Positions 37,585-51,643 of a stretch of 64,000 nt of DNA are shown here, one piece after another. The notes under the pieces were generated by a model. The model had not been told where the DNA came from. It made no database searches and was given only the letters and a program-made list of their open reading frames with translations. Positions within the stretch are counted from its first letter, which is position 1, and each line of letters starts with the position of its first letter. Source of the DNA: Planktothrix tepida PCC 9214 (GTDB lineage: Bacteria > Cyanobacteriota > Cyanobacteriia > Cyanobacteriales > Microcoleaceae); the NCBI RefSeq assembly GCF_900009145.1, contig NZ_LN889802.1:367640-431639 (forward strand), in the 5' to 3' direction. Position numbers and translations under genes: made by a program.

Positions 37585-40500
37585 TTAAGCCAACCCCTGC
37601 TTAATTAATGATACCAAAGCATAAGCCGCTTCAATATGAAGATTATGTCCTCCTGAAACAAAGACTCGTTTTGCTTCAACCATAGCAATTTGTTGTTGTT
37701 GCAAATCTTCTGGACGATTCAGTTTACTGTGTTCTCCATAGACTAATATAGTCGGAATTTTAATCTGTTTAAGCATTGCTAAATATTGCTCTCGACCTCC
37801 ATTAAAACTGCTAAAACTTAGGGGAGAACGGGTACGAAGAATTTCATCCCAACTCCACATCACTCCCCCTTCACAGGGTTGGGTTGTTCTTTCAGCTAGA
37901 ATATGAGAAAATTCTTCCGACAGAGCGGGCGTAACTTGACGCAATCTTCTTGCTGCGGTTGCCACATCTGGGAAGATTGGATGTTGAGGTGCAGAGGCAA
38001 AATATTCTAAAAAAGTTGTTAGCTGATTAACGGGTTCTTGCTTCTTTTCTGCCGCAGGTACTGGAGGTTCTACTAACATTAATCCTTTTATTTTATTCGG
38101 TCGTACACTCGCAATCATCGCGGCTAACATTGCCCCCATAGAATGACCCACTAAAAACAAAGGTTGGTCAGGCAATTCCTGAATCACCCGATCTATTTGA
38201 GCTAAAAATGTCAGAGAATTGTAAGAGGTTGCGATTTCCAAATGAGCAGAACGTCCATGACCCAATAAATCAGGAGCCACTACCCAATAACCGGCATTTG
38301 CTAGAGGAAGTGCGACTTCTTGCCAAGCTAATCCTTGTTCCAAAATTCCATGAATACACAGGACGACAGGATGATTTTGGGAACCCCAACTACACAAGCA
38401 AATCTGTTTGCCTTTGAAATCTAAAAACTTTTCCTCATGCTGATTTTTTCTCTGGAAAATTTGAGCAACTTCCCTTTTACTAACAGAGGAAATCCTGTCA
38501 ATTGAGTTAGGGAATTCATAATTGAATTGTTGGGCAATCTGTTGCGTTTCTTTACCTAAATCATGAGGTAATTGAATCGTTTTCCATTGATCTCCTAAAC
38601 TGGAATCAATAGAACTGTGTTTAAGAAAGTTGGGATCACTGATTGACAAAGAACTTTCATAAATGCCCTCAGTCATGCGATGACCTTCATAGGGTTGCAA
38701 AAGTGCAGAATTAAAATTAATATTCAGAAAATCGCAGAGTTGTGATAATATTTTATCGGGTTGTTGAACTAATTCCTCATAGCGTATCTGATGGTGACGT
38801 TCGGGTTCTAATTTTGTCAGAAAATCTAATATATTTTGATTACTCTTAGTCCATATTTCTTCTGCGAATTGGTAAGGATTTCCATCTCCTAATCCTGCTA
38901 ATTTTTGCATCCGCATCCGCACGAATGATTCAATGACTGAATAGGGATGACGAACTAAGTGAATATATTTAGAGTTAGCAAATAGAGATTCTGCTCTTTC
39001 TAAAATTGCACGATTTATGGCGTAGGATGGAGATTTATCAACTAGCAAACGAGGGGCTATATTTTGTTGAATTTCCTGATACATCTGCTGAATAGAAAAA
39101 TTCTGCAAGCATTTATCTTGAATTAATACTTGACTAGCGGCTGCACTAGACTTGTAAATTGCCATCAAAGCTTTCTGTAAACCTTCACCCAAATGAGAAA
39201 GCTTGAGTTTTTCCTCTCGTTCTCTCATCGTATTAAAGGGTAAAAGATGCAATTCAGGTGGAGAAAATAAACCCGGATGACCTGCTAACATTACCCTCAG
39301 TAACGTTGACCCAGACCGAGGACTAGAAAGGATAAAAATAATCCCAGGGAGACGTTCTGAACTAGGAGTTACAAACGGAGAATTAGCAATAGATTGTGTC
39401 TCTAAGATTTCTAAAGTTTTGGAGGATAGTTGTTGGGAACTTAAGCTGGTGTCTTGCTTCCTAAGTTCAGCACTCAAATACTCAGTTAAAGAGTCTATTC
39501 TCGGTCGTTCATAAAATTCTCTGGGATAAATTATAAAATTCAAATCCTGACTTAATTGATTCACAATCTCCATTGTCATCAGAGAATCCATACCCAGTTC
39601 AATCAGATTCCTCTGGGTGGGAATTTCTGATAAATTGATTTGCAGAGTCTTGGCAACTAAAGATAGGAGATAATTTTGCAAAATATCTTTATATTCTGCT
39701 TCCGTCGTTGCTTTTAATTTCTCTAAAATTCCTTGATTATTCTTCGGCGTTATTGCTGGTTTCTGTTCTAATTTCTCCTGTTCTAACAGTTCCGAAAGTA
39801 ATGAATTGGGGTATCCTAAACTCCATTGTTCTGTCAAAATTGACCAATCTGCGGCTAGCACTCCCACCTGTGGAGAAGACTGATTGAGTAAAAGTTCTCC
39901 TAATATTTGTAACCCTTGTTTTGGAGTAATAGAACTGATGCCAAAAGTTTTCCATCGATTTTGATATTGACTAGCTACACGAGTCGCCATTCCAGCTTGT
40001 GACCATGCTCCCCAGTTAATAGTTAATCCTGGTAATCCTATCTGACGGCGATAATAAGCTAAAGCATCTATAAACGCATTTGCTGCCGCATAGTTTCCTT
40101 GACCGGGGGAACCGAGTAACGAAGCCATTGAAGAGAAACAAACAAAGAAGTCTAGTGATAGTTTTTGCGTGAGTTTGTGTAGATGGCAAGCCCCTTTTAC
40201 TTTCGGTGCTATCACCTGAGTAAAACGTTCCCAACTCATATTTTGTAAAATCCCATCATCCAAAATACCAGCAGCATGAATTACTCCTCGCAGTGGCGGT
40301 AAGGATGTTTGAATTTTGTCTATAATTTTGCTTAGATCGGTTTCAATAGAGATATCACTAGAAAAAATATGAATACTAGCACCTGCGGTTTCTAATCTCT
40401 CAATTTTTTTCTGTGCTTGTTCAGAAGCTGGGCGACGACTTATTAATACTAAATGTTTGGCTCCCTTTGACACCATCCACTCGGCAGTATGTAATCCTAA

Positions 40501-43500
40501 ATCTCCTAATCCTCCAGTAATTAGATAGGTTGCTTCTTCATAGAAAGACATTTCTACTTTTTGTGGCTTTAAGTTATATTTAACTAAAGAAGCTTTATAT
40601 AATTGGTCACTGCGTAGGGCGAGATGGTCTTGTTTTTGCGAGTCTATTACAAGTTGCAATAATGTTTCTATTTCCTGTTGTGAACCTTGAGAATCTAAAT
40701 CAATTAATCCTCCCCAAAGATGCGAATATTCCCAAGAAATTACTCGACCTAATCCCCATAAAGATGATTGAGTAACTGCTATTTTTTCTGTGTTTAATAC
40801 AGGCTGAGATCCTCTAGTGATTAACCACAATTGCGGTAAGATAGTCTTGGAGTTTTTGATTACAGCTTGTAACCAGTGGATTACACTACCACATCCCCAA
40901 AGTTGTAATTCTTCTAAGGCAGAAATGGTTAAATTCTGTTCGGTAGTAGCATCTAAACTCCACAAGTGAATAATTTTTTGTAAAGGTAATGTACTGCTTT
41001 CAATAATAGCTTGATAGAGTTGATCAAATTCCTGGGGCTGTTCGGGATTTAGTCGATAAATTCCTGTCTCTGAATGTTGATAGGTATCGGCTCGATAAAC
41101 TAAACTACATTCATGTCCTTGGTGCTGTAATTGATTCTTTAAGGCTTGTCCTAATCCTTTGGAATCAGCAAAGATTAACCAATGACTCGGTTGGAAAATA
41201 TGATGTGATTGAGTAATATTTAAAGGTTTCCACTCAATTTTATAGAGCCAATCTTTAATATTAGGTTCTGATAATTGACTCTGCTCTTTTTTAGTCAAAT
41301 CATTTAAGGAATTAACAAGTATTTCTAGCTGGCTGTCTGAAAATTTATCCGTTTTTTCCAGCTTTTGAACTAATTCTTCAATATCTTTTTGATTCAGTTG
41401 TTTAAGCGGAGAAATGTTATTTTGTCTGGTAATGGAGGTAAGTTTTTTTTGTGTGTCTTGTAACGATTCTATCCAGTATCGTTGCCGTTGAAAGGGATAG
41501 GTTGGTAAGGAAACTTTAACAGGCAAGATGTCTGTTCTATAGGGATAGTTTATTTTAAATCCTTGCACATATAACTGTGCCAAACTGGAAAACGTTTGTT
41601 GGGAATCTATTTGAGGTGGATGCAAAGAGGGCAACCATATTGCTTTATTTCCAGGGAGACATTGACGACCCATTCCTAACAGAATCGGCTGAGGGCCAAT
41701 TTCCAAAAAAACTGTATATCCCTGCTGATGTAATGTATCGATACCCTGAGCAAACTTTACAGGTTGTCTGAGATGTTGCACCCAATATTGAGAGGTGGCA
41801 ATACTTTGGTCATTTTGCTGACCTGTAATATTAGAAATTAGTGGAATTTGAGGCAAGTTGTAGGTAATTTGTTGAGCGATCGCAGCAAATTCTGTTAATA
41901 TCGGTTCCATTAATGGAGAATGGAAAGCATGAGATACCTGTAATTGCTTTGTCTTGATTCCTTGTGATTCTAAATGACTACAAATTGCCCTAATCGCTTC
42001 TTTGGTTCCCGAAATTACGATACTTTCAATCCCGTTAAAAGCGGCAATAGAAACTTGTGAATTGTAGGGTGTGATCGCTTTTCTAACCACCGACTCTGAA
42101 GCTAACACTGAAACCATTTCACCCGCTTGGGTTAACTGCATTAACCTTCCTCTAGCAGCAATTAATTTCAAACCTTCTTCGAGACTAAAAACTCCGGCAA
42201 CAGTTGCGGCAACATATTCTCCCACACTATGACCCATCAGAATATCTGGTTTGATTCCCCAGGATTTCCATAACTCGAATAAGGCATATTCAATGGCAAA
42301 TAAGGCGGGTTGAGTATAAACAGTTTGGTTAATAAGATCGGGATTTTCTAAATTAGAATAAAGTGCTTCTAGGAGAGGAATTTCTAAATAAGGTTGTAGA
42401 ATGCGATCGCATTCTTGTAAAACTTCACGAAAGCGAGGTTGAGTTTGATATAAATCCCATCCCATTCTATGATATTGAGCACCCTGACCTGTAAATAGAA
42501 AAGCAATCTTAGGTTGTCTGCTCGTATTCAGAACTTGACCATAAAATGCTCCCGATGCTTGATTTTCCCTCTGGAAATTTGCCAATTTTTCCCCAAGTTC
42601 GGCAGAGGTTGTTGCTAATAAAGCTAAACGATATTGAAAATGAGATCGTCCCATATTAGCGGTAAAACAAACATCTTGTAATTTTTGTTCGGGATACAGT
42701 TGTAGATGATTTTGATATCGATAGACTAAATCTTTGAGAGCATTTTCAGTTTTCGCTGACAGCATTAACAGATTTACAGGACGCTTTAAACCCTCTTCAG
42801 ATTTAACCGTTTCTGGAGCTTCTGACAAAATCACATGAACATTGCTGCCACTCATGCCGAAGGAACTCACCCCCGCCAAACGCGGCGCTTTTTCCCAAGG
42901 CATAACTTTCGTTGAAATCACCACAGGAATCTGATTCCAAGGGATATAAGGATTGGGTTGATTAAAATGTAAATGAGGGGGAATTTCCTGATTTTTAATT
43001 GCTAAAGCGACTTTAATTAAACTAGAAATTCCAGCAGCGGCTTCTAAATGTCCAAAATTGGTTTTCACCGAACCTACAATTAGAGGTTGATTGATAGGCC
43101 TGTTTTTCCCATAAACTGCTGCTAAAGCCTCTAATTCAATCGGATCACCCAAAGTTGTGCCTGTACCGTGAGCTTCTACATAACTAACTTGATGGGGTTC
43201 AATTCTAGCATTTTTCAAAGCTTGCTCAATCACATCTTTTTGAGCCTTTTTATTAGGAACTGTCAAACCACCACTCGGCCCATCATGGTTGGTTGCCGAA
43301 CCGCGAATCACTGCTAAAATTCTATCCCCATCGCTGATAGCATCGGAGAGACGTTTGACGACGACCATCCCACATCCTTCTCCCTGACCATAACCATCTG
43401 CGGTGGCATCAAACGTCTTGCAACGACCGTCAGGCGCTAGAGCTTTCATTTGGCAGCGAGCAATTGTATTTCCTGGGGACAAAATCAAGTTAACTCCACC

Positions 43501-44220
43501 CACAAGAGCGAGATTGCATTCTTTTAAACGCAAACCACAACACGCCAAATGTACAGCAATTAAAGAAGAAGAACAGGCGGTATCTAACTGAATATTCGGC
43601 CCTTGTAATCCGAGAAAATGGGAAATTCGACCCACTGCAATACTACGAGCACCACCGATACCAGTGTAGGCATCAACAGAGGTAGAAACTTCTTGATTTG
43701 TAAGTGCTTGGGTGACTAATCGAGTTGTTGCGTTGATGATTTGGTTAGATACATAATCGTCTGTGCAAATGCCAACATAAACACTCGTGCGACTATTTTT
43801 GAGTTGATGGGGTGCTATTGCTGCATTTTCCAAAGCTTCCCAAGTCACCTCTAAAAGCAGTCTTTGTTGTGGGTCTAAACTCGCTGCTTCTCTCGGAGAA
43901 ATCCCAAAAAATAAAGGATCAAACTGGTCTATTTGCTGAAGGAAACTACCTTGTTTTGTATAAGCTTTCAAAGGTGTTTTGGGATCGGGATCATAGAAAG
44001 CTTCAATATCCCATCGGTCTGATGGGATTTCTGTGACCGCATCTACACCTTTGCGTAATAACTGCCAAAATGAAGCCGGATCGTTGACGTTACCGGGAAA
44101 TCGACAACCTACACCAATAATTGCAATGGGTTCGGTTTTTTCCCGTTCAACTGCCTCCAATTTATTGTGAACTTGCTCTAAAAGTTCAAGTAACTGTTGA
44201 GATGAAAGCGGTTGATTCAT
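37585..44220 (-). CDS. Polyketide synthase KS-AT-KR-ACP-ST-TE (olefin-synthase/CurM-type termination module)
   Basis: 2,211 residues. An N-terminal docking helix (5-28) is followed by KS (31-460; Cys216, His351, His391), AT (570-870; Ser665, HAFH at 764-767, predicting malonyl-CoA), KR (1230-1410; GGLGDLG at 1236-1242, Tyr1377), ACP (1510-1590; Ser1546), sulfotransferase (1625-1900; PAPS loop SSPRSGST from 1632) and thioesterase (1945-2205; Ser2027 in GHSMG, His2192). In curacin synthase CurM and cyanobacterial olefin synthases this ending sulfonates a beta-hydroxyl and then decarboxylates, giving a terminal alkene. All catalytic residues are present. No loading FAAL-ACP is fused or adjacent. 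Confidence 0.92.
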   Translation of the reverse strand: MNQPLSSQQLLELLEQVHNKLEAVEREKTEPIAIIGVGCRFPGNVNDPASFWQLLRKGVDAVTEIPSDRWDIEAFYDPDPKTPLKAYTKQGSFLQQIDQFDPLFFGISPREAASLDPQQRLLLEVTWEALENAAIAPHQLKNSRTSVYVGICTDDYVSNQIINATTRLVTQALTNQEVSTSVDAYTGIGGARSIAVGRISHFLGLQGPNIQLDTACSSSLIAVHLACCGLRLKECNLALVGGVNLILSPGNTIARCQMKALAPDGRCKTFDATADGYGQGEGCGMVVVKRLSDAISDGDRILAVIRGSATNHDGPSGGLTVPNKKAQKDVIEQALKNARIEPHQVSYVEAHGTGTTLGDPIELEALAAVYGKNRPINQPLIVGSVKTNFGHLEAAAGISSLIKVALAIKNQEIPPHLHFNQPNPYIPWNQIPVVISTKVMPWEKAPRLAGVSSFGMSGSNVHVILSEAPETVKSEEGLKRPVNLLMLSAKTENALKDLVYRYQNHLQLYPEQKLQDVCFTANMGRSHFQYRLALLATTSAELGEKLANFQRENQASGAFYGQVLNTSRQPKIAFLFTGQGAQYHRMGWDLYQTQPRFREVLQECDRILQPYLEIPLLEALYSNLENPDLINQTVYTQPALFAIEYALFELWKSWGIKPDILMGHSVGEYVAATVAGVFSLEEGLKLIAARGRLMQLTQAGEMVSVLASESVVRKAITPYNSQVSIAAFNGIESIVISGTKEAIRAICSHLESQGIKTKQLQVSHAFHSPLMEPILTEFAAIAQQITYNLPQIPLISNITGQQNDQSIATSQYWVQHLRQPVKFAQGIDTLHQQGYTVFLEIGPQPILLGMGRQCLPGNKAIWLPSLHPPQIDSQQTFSSLAQLYVQGFKINYPYRTDILPVKVSLPTYPFQRQRYWIESLQDTQKKLTSITRQNNISPLKQLNQKDIEELVQKLEKTDKFSDSQLEILVNSLNDLTKKEQSQLSEPNIKDWLYKIEWKPLNITQSHHIFQPSHWLIFADSKGLGQALKNQLQHQGHECSLVYRADTYQHSETGIYRLNPEQPQEFDQLYQAIIESSTLPLQKIIHLWSLDATTEQNLTISALEELQLWGCGSVIHWLQAVIKNSKTILPQLWLITRGSQPVLNTEKIAVTQSSLWGLGRVISWEYSHLWGGLIDLDSQGSQQEIETLLQLVIDSQKQDHLALRSDQLYKASLVKYNLKPQKVEMSFYEEATYLITGGLGDLGLHTAEWMVSKGAKHLVLISRRPASEQAQKKIERLETAGASIHIFSSDISIETDLSKIIDKIQTSLPPLRGVIHAAGILDDGILQNMSWERFTQVIAPKVKGACHLHKLTQKLSLDFFVCFSSMASLLGSPGQGNYAAANAFIDALAYYRRQIGLPGLTINWGAWSQAGMATRVASQYQNRWKTFGISSITPKQGLQILGELLLNQSSPQVGVLAADWSILTEQWSLGYPNSLLSELLEQEKLEQKPAITPKNNQGILEKLKATTEAEYKDILQNYLLSLVAKTLQINLSEIPTQRNLIELGMDSLMTMEIVNQLSQDLNFIIYPREFYERPRIDSLTEYLSAELRKQDTSLSSQQLSSKTLEILETQSIANSPFVTPSSERLPGIIFILSSPRSGSTLLRVMLAGHPGLFSPPELHLLPFNTMREREEKLKLSHLGEGLQKALMAIYKSSAAASQVLIQDKCLQNFSIQQMYQEIQQNIAPRLLVDKSPSYAINRAILERAESLFANSKYIHLVRHPYSVIESFVRMRMQKLAGLGDGNPYQFAEEIWTKSNQNILDFLTKLEPERHHQIRYEELVQQPDKILSQLCDFLNINFNSALLQPYEGHRMTEGIYESSLSISDPNFLKHSSIDSSLGDQWKTIQLPHDLGKETQQIAQQFNYEFPNSIDRISSVSKREVAQIFQRKNQHEEKFLDFKGKQICLCSWGSQNHPVVLCIHGILEQGLAWQEVALPLANAGYWVVAPDLLGHGRSAHLEIATSYNSLTFLAQIDRVIQELPDQPLFLVGHSMGAMLAAMIASVRPNKIKGLMLVEPPVPAAEKKQEPVNQLTTFLEYFASAPQHPIFPDVATAARRLRQVTPALSEEFSHILAERTTQPCEGGVMWSWDEILRTRSPLSFSSFNGGREQYLAMLKQIKIPTILVYGEHSKLNRPEDLQQQQIAMVEAKRVFVSGGHNLHIEAAYALVSLIKQGLA

Positions 44221-44396
44221 ATCATAACCCTCTTCTGTCAGTTTCCGAAAAACCTTGCATTTTTTGAATCCTAGAGCCTAGACAGAGCAAGTGATCGCGT
44301 TATTTTTTCTCAGTAGCAATTCCTGAGAGTGCGAAATTAGTCAAAATGCGATCGCCACATCCCAGACTGTTGACTATAACGTGGCTTTGGAAATTA

Positions 44397-44930
44397 CTAA
44401 TCATAGGAAAAACCGGAGAGTGACAGAAGAGGGATAGAGATAATTTGTTGCCAATCTTCTTGAGGCGGACGTAAACTTGGCAACCAAATTCCCTGCTTTT
44501 CTGGCAAACATTGCCGACCCATTCCTAACAAAATTGGCTTGGCTCCAATTTCTAAAAATAGTTTATATCCTTGCTGATCAAGAGTTTGCATCCCATCACT
44601 GAAACGGACAGGTTGTCGGATATGGTTCACCCAATATTCAGGAGTTGCTATTTCTTGTGTTGCTAACTGTCCTGTAACATTAGAAATTAGCGGTATCCCC
44701 GGCTGATTGTAAGTAACCTCTTTAGCTGCCAGTTCAAACTCTGCTAACATCGGTTCCATCAAAGGCGAGTGGAAAGCATGGGAAACTTGCAGAGGTTTGG
44801 TTTTAATTCCCATCTCAGTTAATCGGCTACAAATTTCTTGGATGGCTTCACTAAGACCAGAAATGACAACACTTTCCGGGCCATTAATCGCAGCAATATT
44901 AACTTGTGAATTGTAGGGAGTTATTAATTC
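44397..44930 (-). pseudogene. Remnant of another PKS acyltransferase domain
   Basis: The frame encodes [40 protein letters not shown] and [18 protein letters not shown], close to residues about 716-875 of the intact AT downstream, but distinct in sequence. The AT ends shortly after PPQEDWQQI in an unrelated tail and a stop. Upstream it is cut by the insertion sequence, so the KS, the first half of the AT including its GHSxG serine, and all later domains are missing. This shows that a separate upstream PKS gene once existed. Confidence 0.85.
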
Positions 44931-44985
44931 GGGCTTGCTGAAAAAGTAACAGAAAAGGAAACGAATGATGAACTAGCGAATGAAG

Positions 44986-45957
44986 TTAGAAGGGTAAATC
45001 AGTTTTTTTTTGAGGAAAGAAGTTAACCGATAAGTTATGATAATCAATGACTCGAAAAAAGTAATTGACTAAAAAAATTGACACCAAAATCTGCCTAAGA
45101 ATGGCAGAGAGATTCATGACTAAAAAAGTAATAGCAATTGCCGTTTCGGAAGTATGAGCTAGTTTATTCATAATCCGATTGAGGCTAAATCTTCTTTTCC
45201 CTTGCCCAAATTTGCCCTCAATTGAATTCCGAATCTTTTCATCGTCTAACGCCTGCTTCTTAGTAGCTTCACTCAGATTTACTGGGGGTCTCCCTAACGG
45301 AGGGCCACTGATTCTAATTCCTCTTTCTTTACACCAAGCTCGGTTGTCTCTAGTTCGGTAAATTTTATCTACATGGACTGACTCAGGATAATACCCCGTA
45401 TATTCTTTAAAAGCCTCTATTTGTGCTTTTAAATCACAGGATTCGTTAAAATTATCCCAACTAATTCGGTCAAGAAATACATATTCATCCAGACAACTCG
45501 CCGACAATTTGGCACCAAATTCTACTGAAGTTCCGGCTTTTCCTCGCACAATCGGACGAATATGAGGTTGGCTCAAACTGACGATTCTATCGGAAATACT
45601 CTGTTTGTTATTATCAAACATCCATTGCTGTTGACGGTAAACTTCTGATATTACTAATAAACTCTTATATTGCTTGTTATTTAAGCTATCCAGCGTTGCT
45701 CTATTGGCGATAAGTTGGTCTATATGTCCTAAGTTTCGTTTAATATATTGCAGTTGTTTTTTAACTGCCTTTCGTCTTTTTTGTCGGGAAGGTCGGCGTT
45801 GTTTGGCTATTTCTAGGTAGTCTTTTCTGGCTTTCTTTCTATAAGTTCTAGGTTTCTTCTCTGATTTATCCTGACGGCTTTTATACAAACTATCAATGAT
45901 TTTTTCCGTTTGTTCTCTGGCTTGATTTAAAATTTTTAAGTCCGTTGGATCTGTCAC
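44986..45957 (-). pseudogene. IS5-like transposase, C-terminal part
   Basis: 323 residues from a GTG, beginning TDPTDLKILNQAREQTEKII. It contains the basic KKPRTYRKKARKDY segment, GTSVEFGAKLSASC, the DDE-type VHVDKIYRTRDNRAW, and EGKFGQGKRRFSLNRI with the final glutamate region. The first catalytic segment, upstream of PTDL, is missing because of a deletion; copy A shows it as CPG/ADITYPTDL and more. It is out of frame with the N-terminal part. Confidence 0.8.
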
Positions 45958-46201
45958 TTATCCCTAATTTTTCTTTAATGATTAAGGCTCCCAATGCCAT
46001 TCTAAATCTTTTGGCTGGTGCTCCCATCACAGATGAGAATAATTCTTCATATTCTGCTTCAAATTCTTCCCAGGGTATCACTTTTGCCATGATGACCCAG
46101 CGATTCTCTTCCGACAGCTTTCCCTCAAACGGCAGTTTGAAATCTTCTGCTGGTGTCCTTGGTTGTTCGTCTTTACGGTACATTTTCCCCGACTCCTGCA
46201 A
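45893..46201 (-). pseudogene. IS5-like transposase, N-terminal part
   Basis: 102 residues: MQESGKMYRKDEQPRTPAED, then KLSEENRWVIMAKVIPWEEF and RMALGALIIKEKLGISDR, the DUF772-type N-terminus of IS5 transposases. After GISDR the frame breaks and reads nonsense through the start of the C-terminal part. An in-frame version would continue into the middle domain, which is absent here. Confidence 0.8.
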
Positions 46202-46363
46202 GGTTTTTGGGCTATTTTACACCCCTCCCTTGCACCTGATTCATTTTTTCTTGTCTTCTCCTCCCCTCTGTTCTGGCTTTTCGCCTTTTTTCAGCAAGCC
46301 CTAGGTAGCACAAGCTCAAAAATAGAGCCATTGCAGCCGTTCTCTGAGTTACCGAGTCACCCT

Positions 46364-46897
46364 TTAGAATTGGCCAAACAGCCAGTTACCAGGAGCATTC
46401 TCGTCTTCGGTCAAATAGAACTCTCGGACAGCTGCTTGTAATTCGGTGATATCGACTTCCCCATTACCGGATGTGTCAAGCTTGTTAAATGCAGCTTCAG
46501 CGTCACTTTCACTGACGTTCAACGCCGCAGCCAGCTTTTTGTACTCGTCCAAACCGAGTCTGTTGTTTCCTGTAGCATCTAAAGATTTCAGCACTGTCAC
46601 TGCGGTACTGAGGACATACTTATCGAACCGAGCCGAATCCTTGATCAACTCTTCAATGTAGCTGTACCATTCATCAAGGGTTACTCCCCCATTGCCATCA
46701 ATATCAGCTTTTGATGTTAAGTCATTCCAAATTTCTGTGTAGAGTTTCTTGGCTAGGTCGTTTGACTTGTTATTGATAGTGGTTAAATTTTCAATCAATC
46801 GCTCAAAGTCTGCTTGAGTTAATACCCCAGTACCATCAACGTCCTGAGAATCAAAAGCCACTTTAAACTTACGTTCTTGCAATTCGGTTAAAGCCAT
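46364..46897 (-). CDS. Four-EF-hand calcium-binding protein
   Basis: 177 residues with four EF-hand loops: DVDGTGVLTQAD (19-30), DIDGNGGVTLDE, DATGNNRLGLDE and DTSGNGEVDITE. Loops 1, 2 and 4 keep acidic or oxygen side chains at positions 1, 3, 5 and 12; the third is weaker (N at 5, G at 9). There is no signal peptide or membrane segment, so it is a cytosolic calcium sensor or buffer related to sarcoplasmic calcium-binding proteins. It lies between the PKS/IS region and apcE, in the same orientation as both. A link with the PKS is only an inference. Confidence 0.9.
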   Translation of the reverse strand: MALTELQERKFKVAFDSQDVDGTGVLTQADFERLIENLTTINNKSNDLAKKLYTEIWNDLTSKADIDGNGGVTLDEWYSYIEELIKDSARFDKYVLSTAVTVLKSLDATGNNRLGLDEYKKLAAALNVSESDAEAAFNKLDTSGNGEVDITELQAAVREFYLTEDENAPGNWLFGQF

Positions 46898-47064
46898 AAT
46901 TTGTGTCCTTATATCGAGGGAAAAGATTAGCTAGACTATATTGGCTGAAACCATTTTTTCATGTTTTCAGAAAAATAGTCAAATTTGTTACATTTATTAA
47001 TGTTGTGTTTGGTTAAGAATTGATTAAAAAAACGATTCTTTTGAATTTTCAAGCTGTTTCCAGC

Positions 47065-47097
47065 AATAAAAATCCCTCCGTAATAATACAGAGGGAT
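47065..47097 (-). terminator. Rho-independent terminator of apcE
   Basis: On the minus strand ATCCCTC (complement of 47091-47097) pairs with GAGGGAT (complement of 47072-47078) and is followed by TTTTATT. It lies 45 nt after the apcE stop and separates apcE from the EF-hand gene. Confidence 0.85.
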
Positions 47098-47141
47098 CAA
47101 ATTGATCAAATTTTCACGAATAGCCTGAAAACTCGTTTTCG

Positions 47142-50245
<3,104 letters not shown>

Positions 50246-51439
50246 ATGGAAGAAGTTAGTTCTGCGGTTAAACGGCTTTATGATACCTATCCCTTTCCTC
50301 CTGACCCCCTGTTAGATGAACCCCCGCCAGGGTACAACTGGCGATGGTCTTGGCCAGCAGCTTATAGTTTTTGCACGGGTCAAAAACCCAAACATCTTGA
50401 TATTCGCATTTTAGATGCAGGCTGTGGGACAGGTTCGAGTACGGAGTATTTAATTCAACTCAACCCAGAAGCGTCGGTACTGGGAATTGATTTGAGTGAA
50501 GGGGCCATTCAAACGGCGCAAGAACGCTGTCGTCGGTCTGGAATTTCTACCCCCGGAACACCCTCACCTGAATTTCGCCGTTTAAGTCTTTATGATGCAA
50601 CCCAGTTAGAGGGACAGTTTGATTTTATTAACTGTGTTGGCGTTTTGCACCATTTACCTGATCCGATTCGGGGCATTCAAACCCTAGCATTAAAGTTAGC
50701 ACCGGGGGGGTTAATGCACATTTTTGTTTATGCTGAATTGGGACGCTGGGAAATTCAATTGATGCAGAACGCGATCGCATTGTTACAAGGAAATAAACAA
50801 GGCGATTATAAAGATGGAGTTAAAATTGGTCGTCAAATTTTTGAAGCTCTCCCGGAAAATAATCGGTTAGTTAAATATGAATCTCAACGCTGGGGATTAG
50901 AAAATCAACGAGATGAATGTTTTGCTGATATGTATGTTCATCCCCAGGAAATTGACTACAATATTAATAGTTTATTTGAGTTAATTGATGCGTCAGGTTT
51001 AGAGTTTATTGGTTTTTCTAATCCTAATTATTGGAATTTAGAGCGATTAATTGGTAATTCACCGGAGTTACGTGAACGGTCAAAGGATTTAAGCGATCGC
51101 CAACGATATCGTTTAATTGAACTTCTTGATCCTGAAATTAGTCATTATGAATTTTTCCTCGGACGTTCACCTTTACCTCGGAATACTTGGTCAAATGATC
51201 AAGCGTTATTAGCAGCAATTCCTGAGCGCAGTCCTTGTATGAATGGGTGGCCGAGTCAAAATTTGTTTGACTATAATTATCAAATTATCAGTTTATCCGA
51301 TGCTGAATTTCAATTTCTAAACGCTTGTGATGAAAACACAGACTCTCCTCGAACTGTTGGGGAACTTTTAACTCAAAGCCAACTGGATTTAGATGGGGTG
51401 CGATCGCTCCAGGCTCGACAATTAATTTTGTTAAGTTAA
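50246..51439 (+). CDS. Class I SAM-dependent methyltransferase
   Basis: 397 residues. The Rossmann-type domain spans about 50-190, with ILDAGCGTGSSTEYLI (SAM-binding motif I), VLGIDLSEGAIQTAQER (motif II acid) and FDFINCVGVLHHLPDP. N-terminal YDTYPFPPDPLLDEPPPGYN is a typical start of a cyanobacterial group of such enzymes. The C-terminal 180 residues are not a known methyltransferase element and include a WNLERLIG segment. The substrate is unknown. It is alone on the plus strand, ending in a long hairpin. Confidence 0.82.
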   Translation: MEEVSSAVKRLYDTYPFPPDPLLDEPPPGYNWRWSWPAAYSFCTGQKPKHLDIRILDAGCGTGSSTEYLIQLNPEASVLGIDLSEGAIQTAQERCRRSGISTPGTPSPEFRRLSLYDATQLEGQFDFINCVGVLHHLPDPIRGIQTLALKLAPGGLMHIFVYAELGRWEIQLMQNAIALLQGNKQGDYKDGVKIGRQIFEALPENNRLVKYESQRWGLENQRDECFADMYVHPQEIDYNINSLFELIDASGLEFIGFSNPNYWNLERLIGNSPELRERSKDLSDRQRYRLIELLDPEISHYEFFLGRSPLPRNTWSNDQALLAAIPERSPCMNGWPSQNLFDYNYQIISLSDAEFQFLNACDENTDSPRTVGELLTQSQLDLDGVRSLQARQLILLS

Positions 51440-51450
51440 ACCGTAGGATG

Positions 51451-51497
51451 ATGCTCTGCTCATCGATTAGAAGTGAAATTGATCAGGAGCAGAGCAT
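51451..51497 (+). terminator. Long hairpin after the methyltransferase gene
   Basis: ATGCTCTGCTC (51451-51461) and GAGCAGAGCAT (51487-51497) are a perfect 11-bp inverted repeat, extended inward by ATCGATT/AATTGAT with one wobble, then GGTTTTATTT. It starts 12 nt after the stop codon and is a probable terminator. Confidence 0.65.
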
Positions 51498-51643
51498 GGT
51501 TTTATTTACTATAACTATTTAACTCTACGGATTTAATAACCTCATTAAATTTTGGAATAGAGCTTGAATCAACTTCCATTTGAACGGTATAAAAACATCT
51601 TGCAAAATAGTATAATATCAATTCATTATTTTTATCAATCATT

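Larger units (their letters stand above)
44931..46301 (-). mobile_element. IS5-like insertion sequence, copy B (1,371 bp)
   Basis: Ends are inverted repeats GGGCTTGCTGAAAAA (44931-44945 and complement of 46287-46301). It lies inside a PKS acyltransferase remnant on one side and next to the EF-hand gene on the other. No direct repeat flanks it (TAATTC on the left, TAGGTA on the right), which fits a later deletion beside the element. The transposase is split into two frames. It shares its ends and much of its coding sequence with copy A at 24693. Confidence 0.88.

Noticed and set aside
44221-44396. AT fragment and PKS as one frameshifted gene
   Set aside because: The fragment duplicates part of the AT already present in the large protein and is followed by an unrelated tail, so it is a separate remnant.
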